DNA from: Brevibacterium senegalense
Lineage (GTDB): Bacteria > Actinomycetota > Actinomycetes > Actinomycetales > Brevibacteriaceae
Assembly: GCA_020743695.1 (NCBI GenBank)
Contig: DYUK01000109.1
Location: forward strand, 1-46,827
DNA length: 46,827 nt
Direction of reading: 5' to 3'
The position numbers were made by a program, and so were the translations under genes. This document shows, in pieces, positions 1 to 8,810 of this stretch. The stretch's first letter is position 1. Every line of letters begins with the position of its first letter. Under the pieces are notes generated by a model. It was not told where the DNA came from and did no database searches. It saw nothing but the letters and a program-made list of their open reading frames with translations.

Positions 1-349
1 TGGGGCCGAAGGCGCGGACCGCGGGACCCAGCAGCGGCAGCCCTCCGACCAGCAGCACGGCGGACACGACGAGCGAGAGCCACATGCCGTCGAAGCCGGC
101 ACTCACCGCCCCCCGGATGTCACCCGCGCCCATGCGCTTCGCCACCCGCGGCGTCGTCGCATAGGCGAGGAAGATCATGAGGCCCAGGACCGTCTGGATG
201 ATGGTCGAGGCGATCGCGAGGCCGCCCAGCGACTGCGGCCCCAGGTGGCCGACCATCGCGGTGTCCGCCAGCAGGAACAGCGGCTCTGCGATGAGGGCGC
301 CCAGTGCCGGCACGGCCAGGCGCAGGATCTCACGATCGACGGATCTCAT
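1..349 (-). CDS. MATE family efflux transporter, N-terminal part (cut by window edge)
   Basis: The minus strand reads MRSVDREILRLAVPALG, then a run of membrane segments containing LADTAMVGHLG, typical of the DinF branch of MATE multidrug/oxidative-stress exporters in the cytoplasmic membrane. Only about 116 N-terminal residues are present; the gene runs off the left edge and it is not in the ORF track. The start at 349 is chosen because AGGA lies 8 nt upstream. An in-frame ATG at 358 abuts AGG with no spacer and is less likely. A strong hairpin separates it from the acyl-CoA ligase upstream, so it is probably transcribed separately. The family is clear; the substrate is unknown. Confidence 0.85.
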   Translation of the reverse strand, partial: MRSVDREILRLAVPALGALIAEPLFLLADTAMVGHLGPQSLGGLAIASTIIQTVLGLMIFLAYATTPRVAKRMGAGDIRGAVSAGFDGMWLSLVVSAVLLVGGLPLLGPAVRAFGP

Positions 350-366
350 TCCGGACATCCTATGAC

Positions 367-415
367 GGCCGCGGGGCCGTGCGGAGGGTGGCTCCCCCTG
401 CACGGCCCCGCGGCC
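367..415 (-). terminator. Strong hairpin downstream of the acyl-CoA ligase
   Basis: GGCCGCGGGGCCGTGC (367-382) and its exact reverse complement GCACGGCCCCGCGGCC (400-415) form a perfect 16-bp GC-rich stem with a 17-nt loop. It starts about 20 nt after the ligase stop codon and ends before the MATE start. No U-tract follows, as is common for actinobacterial hairpin terminators, so it marks the 3' end of the catabolic operon. Confidence 0.7.
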
Positions 416-433
416 GATGATCCGCCGGACGCG

Positions 434-2104
434 TCAGGCGGTGGCGGTGCGCGCCTGCGTCGCTTCGTCGCGGACCGTGCGGCGCAGGATCTTGCCGGAG
501 CTGGTCTTCGGCAGCTCGTCGACGATCGTCACCTCGACCGGCGCCTTGTAGCTGGCCAGGTGCTGCTTGCAGTGGTCGATGATGTCCTGCGGGCTCGCCT
601 CCGCACCCGGCTGGAGGCTCACCTGTGCCACGACCGTCTCGCCGCGGTACTCGTCCGGCACACCCACGACGGCGCCCTCGCGGACGGCCGGGTGCGTGTA
701 GAGGACGTCCTCGACCTCGCGCGGCCACACCTTGAAGCCGGACGCGTTGATCATGTCCTTCTTGCGGTCGACGATGAAGAGCCAGCCGTCCTCGTCCATG
801 AAGCCCACGTCGCCGGTGCGCAGCTCGCCGCCGGGCAGCGCCTCCTCCGTCGCCTTCTGGTTGTTGAGGTACTGCTGGGCGACCATGGGTCCGGCGATCG
901 CGACCTCACCCACCTCGCGCGGGCCCAGCGGGTTCCCGGCGTCGTCGAGGATCCGGACCATCGCATCGCGCTGCGGCAGTCCCGTCGACAGGTTGCCGGA
1001 CTCCGGATCGACCGGAGCCCGCATGCCGTGGGGCACCGTCACCGCCTGCGCCGCGGTCTCGGTGAGCCCGTACCCCTGTCCCACGTAGTGCCCGGTCTTC
1101 TCCTCGAAGCGCTTGACGAGGCCCTCCGGCAGCGGCGCGCCGCCGGACATGATCGAGTGGAAGGAGCTGAACGCGTCGGCGTCGAAGGCCGGGCTCGCCA
1201 TCATCGCGGTGTAGACCGTCGCGGGTCCCGCCATGAACGCGGGGCGCTCGCGCTTGAGCAGCTCGAGGAACGACGTGGGGTCGAAGCGGTGATTGAGCAC
1301 CAGGGTGCCGCCGTTGGCCACGCTCGCGATCATCTGGCAGATGAAACCGGTGATGTGGAACAGCGGCGCCAGCGACACGATGCCGGAGCCCGGGGGCAGG
1401 CCCGCGTTCCGGGCCGCCATCCGGGAGTTCGACGAGATGTTCGCGTGCGCGTGCACGGCACCCTTGGCCCGGCCGGAGGTACCGGACGTGTAGCCGATGA
1501 GGGCCGGATCCTCCGGCTGCATGTCGAGCGGGACGAAGTCCGTGTCGAGGCGCTCCTCGACGAGCGTCTTGAGGTCCGGCAGGGGGATCTCCGGCAGGTC
1601 GCGGTAGGGGCCGAACACGGCCTCGGGCCCGTTCTCCGCCCAGTCGAGGTCACCGATCTGCACGACCAGCGGGATGTCTGCGACGTAGTCCTTCACCCGC
1701 ATGAGGAAGAGCGCGTGCTGGACGATGACCGCCTTGACGTTCGCATCCGTGAAGACGTGCGTGAGCTCGTCCTGGTACATGGGGTTGAGGGGGACGATGA
1801 CCGCGCCGGCCTTCCAGATGCCGTACGTGGCGATGAGGAAGTGCGGGGAGTTCTGCGCGTACACGCCCACCGCATCACCGGGCTGGATCCCGGACTCCAC
1901 GAGATAGGCGGCGAAGGCTGTGGACTGGCGGTCGAACTCCGCATAGGTGGCCGAGGCCCCGTAGTGATTCCAGGCTGCCACGTCCGGCGAGGCCGCCACG
2001 GTCGCGGCCAGATCGCGCAGCGGGGTGGAGGCTTCGAGGGGAACGGCCTCCTCCGCGGGCAGATCGAGTGTCTTCAGCCAGGGACGATCGTCGAACCAGC
2101 TCAT
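434..2104 (-). CDS. Acyl-CoA ligase (AMP-dependent, FadD-like)
   Basis: This class I adenylate-forming enzyme activates a carboxylic acid to acyl-AMP and then acyl-CoA. The P-loop-like YTSGTSGRAKG, the GYGLTET A5 motif, RTGDVGFMDEDGW, DRKKDMINASGFKVWP and C-terminal PKTSSGKILRR with the adenylating lysine are all present, so both the large domain and the swinging C-domain are intact. The start at 2104 (MSWFDDRPW) has GGAG 6 nt upstream. The ORF-track start at 2125 adds seven residues with a poorly placed ribosome site. It follows the thiolase gene after a hairpin-containing gap, so it is the last or a separately regulated member of the catabolic operon. Chain length of the substrate cannot be read from the sequence. 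Confidence 0.93.
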   Translation of the reverse strand: MSWFDDRPWLKTLDLPAEEAVPLEASTPLRDLAATVAASPDVAAWNHYGASATYAEFDRQSTAFAAYLVESGIQPGDAVGVYAQNSPHFLIATYGIWKAGAVIVPLNPMYQDELTHVFTDANVKAVIVQHALFLMRVKDYVADIPLVVQIGDLDWAENGPEAVFGPYRDLPEIPLPDLKTLVEERLDTDFVPLDMQPEDPALIGYTSGTSGRAKGAVHAHANISSNSRMAARNAGLPPGSGIVSLAPLFHITGFICQMIASVANGGTLVLNHRFDPTSFLELLKRERPAFMAGPATVYTAMMASPAFDADAFSSFHSIMSGGAPLPEGLVKRFEEKTGHYVGQGYGLTETAAQAVTVPHGMRAPVDPESGNLSTGLPQRDAMVRILDDAGNPLGPREVGEVAIAGPMVAQQYLNNQKATEEALPGGELRTGDVGFMDEDGWLFIVDRKKDMINASGFKVWPREVEDVLYTHPAVREGAVVGVPDEYRGETVVAQVSLQPGAEASPQDIIDHCKQHLASYKAPVEVTIVDELPKTSSGKILRRTVRDEATQARTATA

Positions 2105-2175
2105 CGTGCGCTCCGTTCCGGGCATCGTCTCTGATGCCCCTCGTGTGCTCCGTGCGGCCTCGTCGCCGCACCGGT

Positions 2176-2194
2176 GGAGGACCCGGGGTCCTCC
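2176..2194. promoter_or_regulatory. Palindrome upstream of the acyl-CoA ligase gene
   Basis: GGAGGACCC and GGGTCCTCC form a perfect 9+9 bp inverted repeat around one base, 70-90 bp upstream of the ligase start. Its compactness resembles an operator more than a terminator, whose role the neighbouring hairpin at 2208-2240 can fill. No regulator is identified. Confidence 0.35.
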
Positions 2195-2207
2195 CTCATC
2201 TGACGGG

Positions 2208-2240
2208 CGGTGCCGGGGCCGCGACGCGACCCCGGCACCG
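2208..2240 (-). terminator. Hairpin downstream of the thiolase gene
   Basis: CGGTGCCGGGG (2208-2218) pairs perfectly with CCCCGGCACCG (2230-2240) across an 11-nt loop, starting 17 nt after the thiolase stop codon. It has no U-tract. It probably terminates or attenuates transcription before the acyl-CoA ligase gene. Confidence 0.6.
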
Positions 2241-2257
2241 TGTCGGTGTGATGTGTC

Positions 2258-3457
2258 TCAGACTACTTCGAAGAGGCCGGCCGCACCCATGCCGCCGCCC
2301 ACGCACATCGTCACGACGACGTGCTTGGCACCGCGGCGCTTGCCCTCGATGAGCGCGTGGCCCACGAGGCGGGCGCCGGTCATGCCGTAGGGGTGGCCCA
2401 CGGAGATGCCGCCGCCGTCGACGTTGTAGACCTCCGGATCGATGCCCAGGTGATCGCGGCAGTACAGCGCCTGCACCGCGAACGCCTCGTTGAGCTCCCA
2501 GAGTCCGATGTCGTCGATCGTGAGGCCGTGGCGCTCCAGCAGGCGCGGGATCGCGTAGATCGGGCCGATGCCCATCTCCTCGGGAGCATTGCCGGCGACG
2601 GCGATGCCCTTGTAGATGCCCAGCGGCTGCAGTCCCCGCTTCTCCGCCTCCTCCGCGCTCATGAGGACCGAGGCCGAGGCACCGTCGGAGAGCTGCGAGG
2701 CGTTGCCCGCCGTGATCGTCGGGACCTTCGAGGCGACGCCGGGATCGAGAACCGGGTTGAGTCCCTGCAGGCTCTCGAGCGTCGTGGAGGGACGGTTGCC
2801 CTCGTCCTTCTCGAGGGTGACCTCGACCTCGCTGGACTCACCGGTCTCCTTGTCGACGACGATCTTCGTCGTCGTGAGCGGGACGATCTCCTGGTCGAAG
2901 CGGCCCGCCTCCTGTGCGGCGGCGGTGCGCTGCTGGGAGCTCAGTGCGTACGCGTCCTGCGCCTCGCGGGACACGCCGTAGCGCTCCGCCACGACCTCGG
3001 CGGTGTTGAGCATGGGCAGGTACAGCTCCGGCAGGTTCTCGACCAGCCACGGGTCCTTCGCCCGGAAGGTGTTCATCTTGTCGTTCTGGACGAGCGAGAT
3101 CGACTCGACGCCGCCGCCCACGGCGACCCGCATGCCGTCGTGGACGATCTGCTTCGCGGCGGTCGCGATCGCCATGAGGCCGGAGGCGCACTGGCGGTCG
3201 ACGGACATGCCCGCCACGGAGGTGGGCAGGCCCGCGCGCATCGCGGCCTGGCGGGCGATGTTGCTGCCCTGCGCACCCTGCTGCAGGGCCGCGCCGAAGA
3301 CGACGTCCTCGATCTCCGCCGGATCGACGCCGGAGCGCTCGACCGCGTGGCGGATCGCGTGCCCCGCCAGCTCCTGCGACTGGGTGTTGTTGAACGCGCC
3401 GCGGTACGCCTTGCCGATGGGCGTGCGGGCGGTGGACACGATGACTGCCTGAGTCAT
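2258..3457 (-). CDS. Acetyl-CoA C-acyltransferase (thiolase)
   Basis: This 399-residue thiolase would catalyse the final cleavage of 3-ketoacyl-CoA to acetyl- or propionyl-CoA. The nucleophilic cysteine is seen in [10 protein letters not shown] (about Cys90), the catalytic histidine in [10 protein letters not shown] and the second cysteine in [11 protein letters not shown] near the C-terminus, so the active site is complete and the length is normal. AAGGAG lies 4 nt before the ATG. It sits 33 nt downstream of an acyl-CoA dehydrogenase gene on the same strand, consistent with co-transcription. Degradative rather than biosynthetic use is inferred from this context. Confidence 0.95.
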   Translation of the reverse strand: MTQAVIVSTARTPIGKAYRGAFNNTQSQELAGHAIRHAVERSGVDPAEIEDVVFGAALQQGAQGSNIARQAAMRAGLPTSVAGMSVDRQCASGLMAIATAAKQIVHDGMRVAVGGGVESISLVQNDKMNTFRAKDPWLVENLPELYLPMLNTAEVVAERYGVSREAQDAYALSSQQRTAAAQEAGRFDQEIVPLTTTKIVVDKETGESSEVEVTLEKDEGNRPSTTLESLQGLNPVLDPGVASKVPTITAGNASQLSDGASASVLMSAEEAEKRGLQPLGIYKGIAVAGNAPEEMGIGPIYAIPRLLERHGLTIDDIGLWELNEAFAVQALYCRDHLGIDPEVYNVDGGGISVGHPYGMTGARLVGHALIEGKRRGAKHVVVTMCVGGGMGAAGLFEVV

Positions 3458-3490
3458 GGTTCTCCTTCTGATGGCTGGTGGCGGTGGATG

Positions 3491-4681
3491 TCAGATGTCG
3501 ATGAGGCGGCCCAGCTCATCGCGCTGGGCGTCCGCTCTGCCGGCTGCGACCTCGTCGAGCTTGGCCCGCTTGAGCAGCAGATGGACGGGGAACTCCCAGG
3601 TCATGCCGTTCCCGCCGTGGAACTGCAGAACCTCCTCCACAATACGGGAGGTGTGAGCCTTCGCATACGCACTGGCCGTCCGCACGGCGATCGCCGCGTC
3701 GGTCCGGCTGAGCGTCCCCGCGTCCGCCGCATCGACGGAGCGGACCGCGGACAGCGCGGCCGCTCGCAGCTGGTTGCCGACGATCCAGGCCTCCGCCAGA
3801 CGGTGCTTGATCGCCTGGAACGAGCCGATCGTGCGGCCGAACTGGCGACGCTCCTTCACGTAGTCGAGCGCCAGGTCGAACGCCGCGTCGACGATGCCGG
3901 ACTGCTCGCAGGCCAGGACGGCCAACGAGTCCAGCAGGGCCCGCTCGAGAGCGCGCTGCGCGCCGTCGCCCACCGCGATGACGCGGCCGCGGATGCCAGC
4001 CAGCTTCACCTCGGACAGGCGCCGGGTCTCGTCCAGCGAGGGGAACGTCGCGATCTGCGCGTCGGAGGCGTTCGCGACGGCGATGACGAGGGCACCGCCC
4101 ACCGTCCGCGCCGGGACGATGAGCAGGTCGCTGCGGTGGGCGTCCGCGACACCGTGGACGATGCCGATGAGCTCGACCGTGCGGCCGGGCTCCAGCGGAT
4201 CGTCCGCGACGGTGGGACCCGCCGGGTTGGCGGACACGTGGAGCGAGCCCGTCCACTTGCTGGCCGTCAGGTCGATCGCGAGGACCGCGGTCGTCTCCTC
4301 CGCCGCCAGGCGGCGCAGGAGCTTGTGGGCGGGGCCGTCCGCGCCGGTCCGCCGCTCCGCCGCGGCGGCGCGGAAGACGACGCGCGAGGCGATGACGGCG
4401 GAGCTGAGGAACAGCGACGGTGCCGCCGCGCGCCCCAGCTCGCCCGCGACGGTGCCCGCGGCGGACAGGCCGGCGCCGTCCCCGCCGTCCGCCTCCGGGA
4501 TGACGAGGCCCGCGAGCTCGAGCTCGTCGAAGACACCGTCGTCGACGGCCTGCAGGTCGAAGTGCGGATCGTCGTAGACGCGGGCCACCTCGTGCGCGGG
4601 TGCGCGGTCGGCCAGCAGCGCGCGCACGCTGCTGCGCAGATCCTCGTCGATGTCCGACTGGAGGAGGTCGATGTCGCTCAT
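3491..4681 (-). CDS. Acyl-CoA dehydrogenase, putative heteromer subunit
   Basis: This 396-aa protein has the acyl-CoA dehydrogenase fold, recognisable in the C-terminal domain by RRQFGRTIGSFQAIKHRLAE and FHGGNGMTWEFPVHLLLKRA. The N-terminal and middle parts are divergent and lack a clear FAD-binding MTEP motif. The ORF-track start at 4873 is too long; the ATG at 4681 overlaps the upstream dehydrogenase stop (ATGA), which fixes the start. Divergent sequence plus tight coupling to a second dehydrogenase matches the alpha2beta2 FadE pairs described for mycobacterial steroid side-chain catabolism. I infer that it is one half of such a complex. Confidence 0.88.
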   Translation of the reverse strand: MSDIDLLQSDIDEDLRSSVRALLADRAPAHEVARVYDDPHFDLQAVDDGVFDELELAGLVIPEADGGDGAGLSAAGTVAGELGRAAAPSLFLSSAVIASRVVFRAAAAERRTGADGPAHKLLRRLAAEETTAVLAIDLTASKWTGSLHVSANPAGPTVADDPLEPGRTVELIGIVHGVADAHRSDLLIVPARTVGGALVIAVANASDAQIATFPSLDETRRLSEVKLAGIRGRVIAVGDGAQRALERALLDSLAVLACEQSGIVDAAFDLALDYVKERRQFGRTIGSFQAIKHRLAEAWIVGNQLRAAALSAVRSVDAADAGTLSRTDAAIAVRTASAYAKAHTSRIVEEVLQFHGGNGMTWEFPVHLLLKRAKLDEVAAGRADAQRDELGRLIDI

Positions 4682-5889
4682 CGGGGCATCTCCTTGAAGG
4701 GAACGTCCTTGTCCGTGCGGTGCTCGCCGGGCAGCCCCAGCACGCGTTCGGCGATGACGTTGAGGAGCACCTCCGTCGTCCCGCCCTCGATCGAATTGCC
4801 CTTCGCCCGCAGGTAGCGGTAGACGGGGTTCCGACCGGTCATCGAGTAGTCGGTGGGTCTGCGGTTCTCCCACGAGTCGTAGCGCAGGCCGTCGATGCCG
4901 CGCATGCGGATGTCCAGGTCGGACAGCGCCTGCGCGGTGCGCGCGAAGGTGACCTTCGACCCGGATCCCTCCGGACCGGGGCGACCGGCCGCCAGCTTCT
5001 GACCCAGCTGCTGCCCGGTGACGCGCAGCACCTCGGCGTCGACCCAGTGGCCCAGGAGCTCATCCCGCAGGACGGGGCTGCGGTGGTGGGTCGCCGTCCG
5101 CCACGCGTCCGCGACGACACCGATCATCCCGCCCTCACGGGGCATGCCGCCGCCGATCGAGACGCGCTCGCTGTTGAGTGTCGTGTTCGCGACGCGCCAG
5201 CCCTCGCCCTCCGCGCCCAGACGGCGGGAGTCGGGGACGACCGCGCCGTCCAGGAACACCTCGTTGAACTCCGCCTCACCGGTGATCTGGCGCAGCCCGC
5301 GGGTCTCGACCCCCGGCTGCTTCATGTCGATGAGGAAGTAGGTGAGGCCCTTGTGCTTGGGGACGTCGACGTCTGTGCGCGCGACGAGGATCGCGATGTC
5401 CGCGTTCTGCGCACCGGAGGTCCACACCTTCTGGCCGGACACCGTCCACTCGTCGCCGTCGCGCACAGCGCGGGTCGCGACCGCCGCCAGATCGGAGCCC
5501 GCGCCGGGCTCCGAGAACAGCTGGCAGAAGATGCGGCGCAGCGTGAAGATGTCCCGCAGCAGTCCCTTCTGCTCGTCCGTGCCGTAGACGACGATCGTGG
5601 GTGCGGCCATGCCGAAGCCGATCGAGTTGCGGCCGGGGTCCGGCTGCGAGAGCCCCGCGGACGCCACCTGCTCCCGCGCGTAGCCGCGCAGGCTCGAGGG
5701 CACCTCGAGGCCGCCGCAATCGCGGGGGAAGTCGACCCAGGCGAGGCCGTGGTCGAAGAGGATGTCCCACACCTGTGTGTCATCGCTGATCCCCACCGCG
5801 GCGGCCGCGGCCGCGGACACGGCGGCGTCGATCGCCTCCGCGCCCGCGGTCCGCTCCGTCTGCGACAGGACACCGTCCTGCTCAGTCAT
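4678..5889 (-). CDS. Acyl-CoA dehydrogenase, putative heteromer partner
   Basis: This 403-aa flavoprotein would introduce an alpha,beta double bond into an acyl-CoA. The FAD/substrate region LFSEPGAGSDLAAVATRA and the following GQKVWTSGAQNADI are canonical. Near the C-terminus IEGGTTEVLLNVIAERVLGLP replaces the YEGT motif that carries the catalytic glutamate in short/medium-chain enzymes. By eye a glycine occupies that position, so the base must lie elsewhere in this protein or in its partner. GAGGA precedes the ATG. Its stop overlaps the start of the next dehydrogenase gene, and it begins 9 nt after the FabG-like gene. Confidence 0.92.
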   Translation of the reverse strand: MTEQDGVLSQTERTAGAEAIDAAVSAAAAAAVGISDDTQVWDILFDHGLAWVDFPRDCGGLEVPSSLRGYAREQVASAGLSQPDPGRNSIGFGMAAPTIVVYGTDEQKGLLRDIFTLRRIFCQLFSEPGAGSDLAAVATRAVRDGDEWTVSGQKVWTSGAQNADIAILVARTDVDVPKHKGLTYFLIDMKQPGVETRGLRQITGEAEFNEVFLDGAVVPDSRRLGAEGEGWRVANTTLNSERVSIGGGMPREGGMIGVVADAWRTATHHRSPVLRDELLGHWVDAEVLRVTGQQLGQKLAAGRPGPEGSGSKVTFARTAQALSDLDIRMRGIDGLRYDSWENRRPTDYSMTGRNPVYRYLRAKGNSIEGGTTEVLLNVIAERVLGLPGEHRTDKDVPFKEMPR

Positions 5890-5898
5890 CGTCCGTCC

Positions 5899-6660
5899 TC
5901 ACGCCTTCGGTCCGCCGGCGACGTAGATGACCTGTCCGGACACGAAGCCCGCACCCTCGCTGGCGAGGAACGATGCGGTGTGCGCGATGTCCTCCGGCTT
6001 GCCGGAGCGCGCGACCGGGATCTGCGCGACGGCGCCCTTGACGAAGTCCTCGAAGTCGATGCCCACCCGCTCGGCGGTCGCCTTCGTCATGTCCGTCTCG
6101 ATGAAGCCCGGGGCGATCGCGTTCGCGGTCACGCCGAACTTCCCCAGCTCGATCGCGTAGGTCTTCGTCATGCCCTGGATGCCGGCCTTGGCCGCGGAGT
6201 AGTTCGTCTGCCCGCGGTTGCCCAGCGCGGACGTCGAGGACAGGGAGATGACGCGGCCGAACTTCTGCTCGACCATGTGTCCCTGCACCGCGCGGGTCAT
6301 GAGGAAGTTGCCGGTCAGGTGGACGCCCAGGACGGTGTCGAAGTCGTCCTGCGTCATCTTGAACAGCATGTTGTCGCGGATGATGCCCGCGTTGTTCACG
6401 AGGACGGTGGGAGCGCCCAGCTCGTCCGCGACGCGCTGGACGGCCGCGGCGACCTGCTGCTCGTCGGCCACGTTCGCGCCGATGCCCAGGGCTTCGCCGC
6501 CCGCCGCACGGATGCGGCCCACGACGTCCGCGGTGTCCTCCTCGCGCAGGTCGATGACGGCGACCTTCATGCCGTCGGAGGCGAGGCGTTCGGCGATCGC
6601 GGCGCCGATGCCCCGGGCTCCTCCGGTGACGATCGCGGTGCGGGTGGGGGTCTGGCTCAT
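5899..6660 (-). CDS. SDR family 3-oxoacyl-ACP/3-hydroxyacyl-CoA reductase, FabG-like
   Basis: This 253-residue short-chain dehydrogenase has the NAD(P)-binding TGGARGIG motif at the N-terminus, NNAG, the catalytic serine in [10 protein letters not shown] and YSAAK as the Tyr-Lys pair, ending with the FabG-like [11 protein letters not shown]. In this operon it more likely acts as a 3-hydroxyacyl-CoA dehydrogenase of beta-oxidation than in fatty acid synthesis; that is inference from neighbours. Its ATG overlaps the stop of the upstream dehydrogenase gene (ATGA at 6657-6660), indicating translational coupling. Confidence 0.92.
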   Translation of the reverse strand: MSQTPTRTAIVTGGARGIGAAIAERLASDGMKVAVIDLREEDTADVVGRIRAAGGEALGIGANVADEQQVAAAVQRVADELGAPTVLVNNAGIIRDNMLFKMTQDDFDTVLGVHLTGNFLMTRAVQGHMVEQKFGRVISLSSTSALGNRGQTNYSAAKAGIQGMTKTYAIELGKFGVTANAIAPGFIETDMTKATAERVGIDFEDFVKGAVAQIPVARSGKPEDIAHTASFLASEGAGFVSGQVIYVAGGPKA

Positions 6661-7874
6661 CGTGCGGTGTCCTTCCTGTACTTCTTGATCTCGTTGCGGG
6701 CGATGGCGCGCTTGTGCACCTCGTCCGGGCCGTCCGCCAGACGCAGCGTCCGGAGCCCTGCCCACCATCCTGCCAGCGGGAAGTCCTGCGTGACACCGCC
6801 GCCGCCGTGGACCTGGATGGCGCGGTCCAGGACCTTGAGCGCCATCGTGGGGGCGACGACCTTGATCTGGGCGATCACGTTCTTCGCGACCTTGTTGCCG
6901 TGCTTGTCCATCATGTCCGCGGCGTGGAGCGTGAGCAGGCGGGCCTGGTCGATCTCCATGCGGGATTCCGCGATCCAGTCCTGGATGTTCGCGCGCTCGG
7001 AGATCTTCTGGCCGAAGGTGACCCGCGACTCCGCGCGCTTGACCATGAGCTCCAGCGCGCGCTCGGCGACGCCGATCGAACGCATGCAGTGGTGGATCCG
7101 GCCGGGGCCCAGACGAGCCTGGCTGATCGCGAAGCCCTCGCCCTCGCCCTTGAGCACGTCCTTCGCGGGGACGCGGACCTGGTCGAACGTGACCTCCGCG
7201 TGGCCCTCGCGGTCGTTGTAGCCGAAGACGGACAGGTTGCGCTCGACGGTGACGCCGGGCGCGTCGATCGGGACGACCATCATCGACTGCTGGCGGTGCG
7301 TCTCCGCGTTGGGGTCCGTCTTGCCCATGACGATGAGCACCTTGCAGTTGGGGTGCAGGGCGTTCGAGGTGAACCACTTGCGGCCGTCGAGGATGTACTC
7401 GTCGCCGTCCTTCTTCATGAGCATCTCGATGTTCGTCGCGTCCGACGAAGCGACGGCGGGCTCGGTCATCGCGAAACCGGAGCGGATCTCGCCGTCCAGC
7501 AGCGGCTTGAGCCACTTCTCCTTGTGCTCGTCCGTGCCGAAGAGGGTGAGCACCTCCATGTTGCCCGTGTCCGGCGCGTTGCAGTTCATCGTCTCCGGCG
7601 CGAACTCGATCGAGCGGCCCATGATCTCCGCGAGGTGCGCGTACTCGAAGTTCGTGAGGCCGGGGCCCCACTCCTTGTGCGGCTGGAAGAGGTTCCACAG
7701 GCCGCGCTCGCGCGCCTCGACCTTGAGGTCCTCGATGATCTGGGGCTGGTGGTGCGGGGTGTCCGCCGCCGCCATCTGCTCCTCGTAGACGGCCTCGGCG
7801 GGGTAGATCTTCTCGTCCATGAATGCGAGGAGCTTCTGCCTGTACTCCTCGCCCCTCTTCGTCGTCTCCAGCAT
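6657..7874 (-). CDS. Acyl-CoA dehydrogenase, ACAD10/11-like
   Basis: This 405-aa protein has a full acyl-CoA dehydrogenase layout: [16 protein letters not shown] for FAD and substrate, [23 protein letters not shown] and a C-terminal [13 protein letters not shown]. The last motif is characteristic of the ACAD10/ACAD11 branch; by eye an aspartate aligns with the usual catalytic glutamate. The start at 7874 ([11 protein letters not shown]) has an AAGGGAAG ribosome site. The track's longer ORF to 8831 is read-through of the upstream SDR gene in another frame. It is a different type from the two dehydrogenases downstream, so the operon probably handles more than one acyl intermediate. Confidence 0.92.
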   Translation of the reverse strand: MLETTKRGEEYRQKLLAFMDEKIYPAEAVYEEQMAAADTPHHQPQIIEDLKVEARERGLWNLFQPHKEWGPGLTNFEYAHLAEIMGRSIEFAPETMNCNAPDTGNMEVLTLFGTDEHKEKWLKPLLDGEIRSGFAMTEPAVASSDATNIEMLMKKDGDEYILDGRKWFTSNALHPNCKVLIVMGKTDPNAETHRQQSMMVVPIDAPGVTVERNLSVFGYNDREGHAEVTFDQVRVPAKDVLKGEGEGFAISQARLGPGRIHHCMRSIGVAERALELMVKRAESRVTFGQKISERANIQDWIAESRMEIDQARLLTLHAADMMDKHGNKVAKNVIAQIKVVAPTMALKVLDRAIQVHGGGGVTQDFPLAGWWAGLRTLRLADGPDEVHKRAIARNEIKKYRKDTAR

Positions 7875-7945
7875 GTCGGCTTCCCTTCTGTCGTGGTGGC
7901 GCATCCGTGCGCCGGTGGTTCGTCTGGGGTGGGCAGTCCGGTGGA

Positions 7946-8752
7946 TCAGTCCGCCGGCGCGGATGCGCGCAGCTTCGCCTGGTAGCGGCGCATCCCACCC
8001 AGCCAGCGGTCGTAGTCGGAGCCCTTCATGCGGTACATGTCGAGCACTTCGGGGTGGGGCAGGATGAGGAACTCCTCGCGGTCGACGGCGTCCAGCACCA
8101 TCGTGGCGACCGCGTCCGGCTCCAGCACGGAGCCGGCCTCCGACACGGCCTTCTGCGCGGCGAGCGCGTCGCCGGTCTTGGGTGCGGTCCCGTCGCCCCA
8201 GAGGATCTTCGTGTTGACGCCCATGGGCGCCAGGACGGACACGCGGACCCCGTCGTCGCCGTAGGTGACCGACAGCCACTCCGCGAAGGCCAGTGCCGCG
8301 TGCTTCGTGACCGCGTAGCCCGCGGACCCGATCTGTGTGAGCAGGCCCGCCGCCGAGGCCGTCGCGACGAAGTACCCCTCTCCCCTGTCCGTCCAGTCGG
8401 GGATGAGCCGCTGCGCGGCGCGGATGTGCGCGCGCAGGTTCACATCGATGATCGTGTCCCAGTCCCCGTCGTCCCCCAGGCCGGAGGCGCCGCCGATCCC
8501 CGCGTTCGCGAAGTAGAGGTCGATGCCGCCCAGCTGCTGCCGCGCCTGGGTCAGCAGTGTGTCGACGCCCTCGTTCGAGGAGACGTCGCCGGTCCAGTGG
8601 GCCTGTCCCAGGCCGGCGGCGGTCTGCGCGACGGCGGGGTCGAGATCGGCCAGGAGCACGCGGGCCCCGCGGTCGACGAGTTCTGCGGCGAGGGCGGCGC
8701 CGATGCCGCCTGCCGCTCCGGTCACCACTGCGGTCCGGCCATTCACATCCAT
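7946..8752 (-). CDS. SDR family oxidoreductase, first gene of the catabolic operon
   Basis: This 268-aa short-chain dehydrogenase has the cofactor motif [19 protein letters not shown] and the catalytic YAVTK. The start at 8752 ([10 protein letters not shown]) is supported by AAGGAG 7-8 nt upstream; the track start at 8770 is less well placed. It is the promoter-proximal gene of the minus-strand operon, with a 71-nt gap to the ACAD11-like gene; that gap shows no obvious structure. Substrate unknown; oxidation of an alcohol or hydroxyacyl-CoA is inferred from context. Confidence 0.9.
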   Translation of the reverse strand: MDVNGRTAVVTGAAGGIGAALAAELVDRGARVLLADLDPAVAQTAAGLGQAHWTGDVSSNEGVDTLLTQARQQLGGIDLYFANAGIGGASGLGDDGDWDTIIDVNLRAHIRAAQRLIPDWTDRGEGYFVATASAAGLLTQIGSAGYAVTKHAALAFAEWLSVTYGDDGVRVSVLAPMGVNTKILWGDGTAPKTGDALAAQKAVSEAGSVLEPDAVATMVLDAVDREEFLILPHPEVLDMYRMKGSDYDRWLGGMRRYQAKLRASAPAD

Positions 8753-8781
8753 TCGGGACTCCTTCCGCACCGCCCACCGCC

Positions 8782-8810
8782 TTGTGAGCTGGCTTACCCC
8801 TATCTATAGT
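8782..8810 (+). promoter_or_regulatory. Promoter of the plus-strand acyl-CoA ligase gene
   Basis: TTGTGA (8782-8787), a 17-nt spacer and TATAGT (8805-8810) give a good sigma-70-type promoter reading toward the ligase gene at 8939. The four bases TATA at 8805-8808 are used by both divergent promoters, so polymerase cannot occupy both at once. Confidence 0.6.

Noticed and set aside
245-2134. 629-aa plus-strand ORF
   Set aside because: It is antisense to the acyl-CoA ligase gene, whose protein has all expected motifs; the ORF is low-complexity and typical of high-GC shadow frames.
2321-4816. 831-aa plus-strand ORF
   Set aside because: It lies antisense to thiolase and acyl-CoA dehydrogenase genes and shows no recognisable domain.
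4600-7221. 873-aa plus-strand ORF
   Set aside because: It spans the antisense of three well-supported genes and is rich in Arg, Asp, Val and His, as shadow ORFs in this window are.
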